A stretch of 6,195 nt of DNA from Collinsella aerofaciens. GTDB lineage: Bacteria > Actinomycetota > Coriobacteriia > Coriobacteriales > Coriobacteriaceae. The DNA lies in NCBI GenBank assembly GCA_905213725.1, contig CAJMJM010000108.1, forward strand, positions 1 through 6,195. Direction: 5' to 3'. Below are positions 5,963 to 6,195 of this stretch, piece by piece. Positions within the stretch are counted from its first letter, which is position 1. Each line of letters opens with the position of its first letter. A program made the translations under genes and the position numbers. The notes below the pieces were generated by a model, which saw only the letters and a program-made list of their open reading frames with translations, ran no database searches and was not told the origin of the DNA.

Positions 5963-6085
5963 TGTCTGGCGCAAAAAGGGGTGTGCTTACTGCGGCGTTA
6001 CACGTCTGCAACATGGGAGAAGGGGCAACAGGGTGCGTGTCCGCTGCGGTTGGTCACGCCGCGTTGCACAAAGACCGTGAACCTT

Positions 6086-6114
6086 TTGTGGGACGCGCGG
6101 CGCCGTGGTACCAT
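6086..6114 (+). promoter_or_regulatory. Promoter for a gene beyond the right edge
   Basis: TTGTGG at 6086-6091 and TACCAT at 6109-6114 are separated by exactly 17 bases, matching four of six consensus positions at each box. Transcription would begin near 6121, giving a leader of about 75 bases. Confidence 0.55.
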
Positions 6115-6120
6115 AGCCGA

Positions 6121-6195
6121 GTTTGTTGTCTTGGTCGGAAACCAAGACGCCTTATGCGCTGATCGGTAACCAGCGCCTGACCAATAAGGAGTCCT
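6121..6195 (+). promoter_or_regulatory. Structured 5' leader with RBS at the right edge
   Basis: The first hairpin pairs GTCTTGGT (6128-6135) with ACCAAGAC (6141-6148) around a five-base loop. The second pairs GCGCTG (6156-6161) with CAGCGC (6171-6176). AAGGAG at 6186-6191 is a ribosome binding site, so the start codon should lie just past 6195. TTGGTC (6131-6136) is also a perfect complement of GACCAA (6179-6184), just before the RBS, so a second fold is possible. This arrangement would suit an autoregulatory leader such as those of ribosomal protein genes, but I cannot name the class or the gene. Confidence 0.55.

Larger units (their letters stand above)
5893..6195. other. Divergent control region without a gene
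   Basis: No convincing coding sequence lies here. The left part holds the RBS and probable promoter/operator of the ACT-citrate synthase unit, reading left. The right part holds a promoter and structured leader reading right, into a gene that starts after the window. The middle, about 5975-6085, shows no recognised motif beyond GC-rich sequence. Confidence 0.75.

Noticed and set aside
4853..6169. Long plus-strand open frame (438 codons) opposite citrate synthase and the ACT gene
   Set aside because: It is antisense to two well-supported genes and has low-complexity, valine- and glycine-rich content typical of shadow frames in GC-rich DNA. It also runs through the divergent promoter region.

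Overview
The window looks like chromosomal DNA of a high-GC anaerobic actinobacterium. A Coriobacteriia gut organism of the Collinsella type is my best guess. I base this on GC-rich codon use, the mix of metabolic genes, and short GGGGAC-containing intergenic repeats that I associate with that group. This is an impression, not a database result. I see no phage, plasmid, transposase, CRISPR, rRNA or tRNA signal. All five genes are intact and belong to known families.

Layout, left to right: (1) 1-240 is the leader of the adenine deaminase gene, with a fragment of the GGGGAC repeat, a probable promoter, and an intrinsic-terminator hairpin with a T6 tract just before the ribosome binding site. 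(2) 241-2061, plus strand, is ade (adenine deaminase, 606 aa). (3) 2062-2267 holds a tandem repeat that overlaps the ade stop codon, a terminator-like hairpin, a possible promoter, and a very long hairpin ending five bases before the next start codon. (4) 2268-3062, plus, is a Cof-type HAD phosphatase. (5) 3063-3178 is a convergent gap filled with repeats. (6) 4021-3179, minus, is a second Cof-type HAD phosphatase. (7) 4085-4047 is a strong intrinsic terminator for the gene upstream of it. (8) 5527-4109, minus, is citrate synthase. (9) 5892-5605, minus, is a small ACT-domain protein of the UPF0237 type. (10) 5893-6195 is a divergent control region. It has an operator-like palindrome over a -10 box facing left, and a promoter plus structured 5' leader facing right into a gene that starts just beyond the window.

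The ACT protein and citrate synthase probably form one transcription unit, possibly linking amino-acid sensing to citrate/2-oxoglutarate/glutamate supply. The second HAD gene lies 26 bases past the citrate synthase terminator and may be reached by readthrough. Adenine deaminase serves purine salvage. The two HAD enzymes are general sugar- or nucleotide-phosphate phosphatases of unknown substrate.

The proteins are ordinary; the non-coding DNA is the more interesting part. A two-part element, X-GGGGACGTTC followed by X-GGGGACA(C/A)TC (one half partly degenerate in one copy), lies directly after three different genes, always in the sense direction of the gene. Terminator-like or RBS-masking hairpins sit immediately ahead of ade and the first HAD gene. 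The right-edge leader can form two mutually exclusive stems. I did not find convincing evidence of a wholly new multi-gene system.
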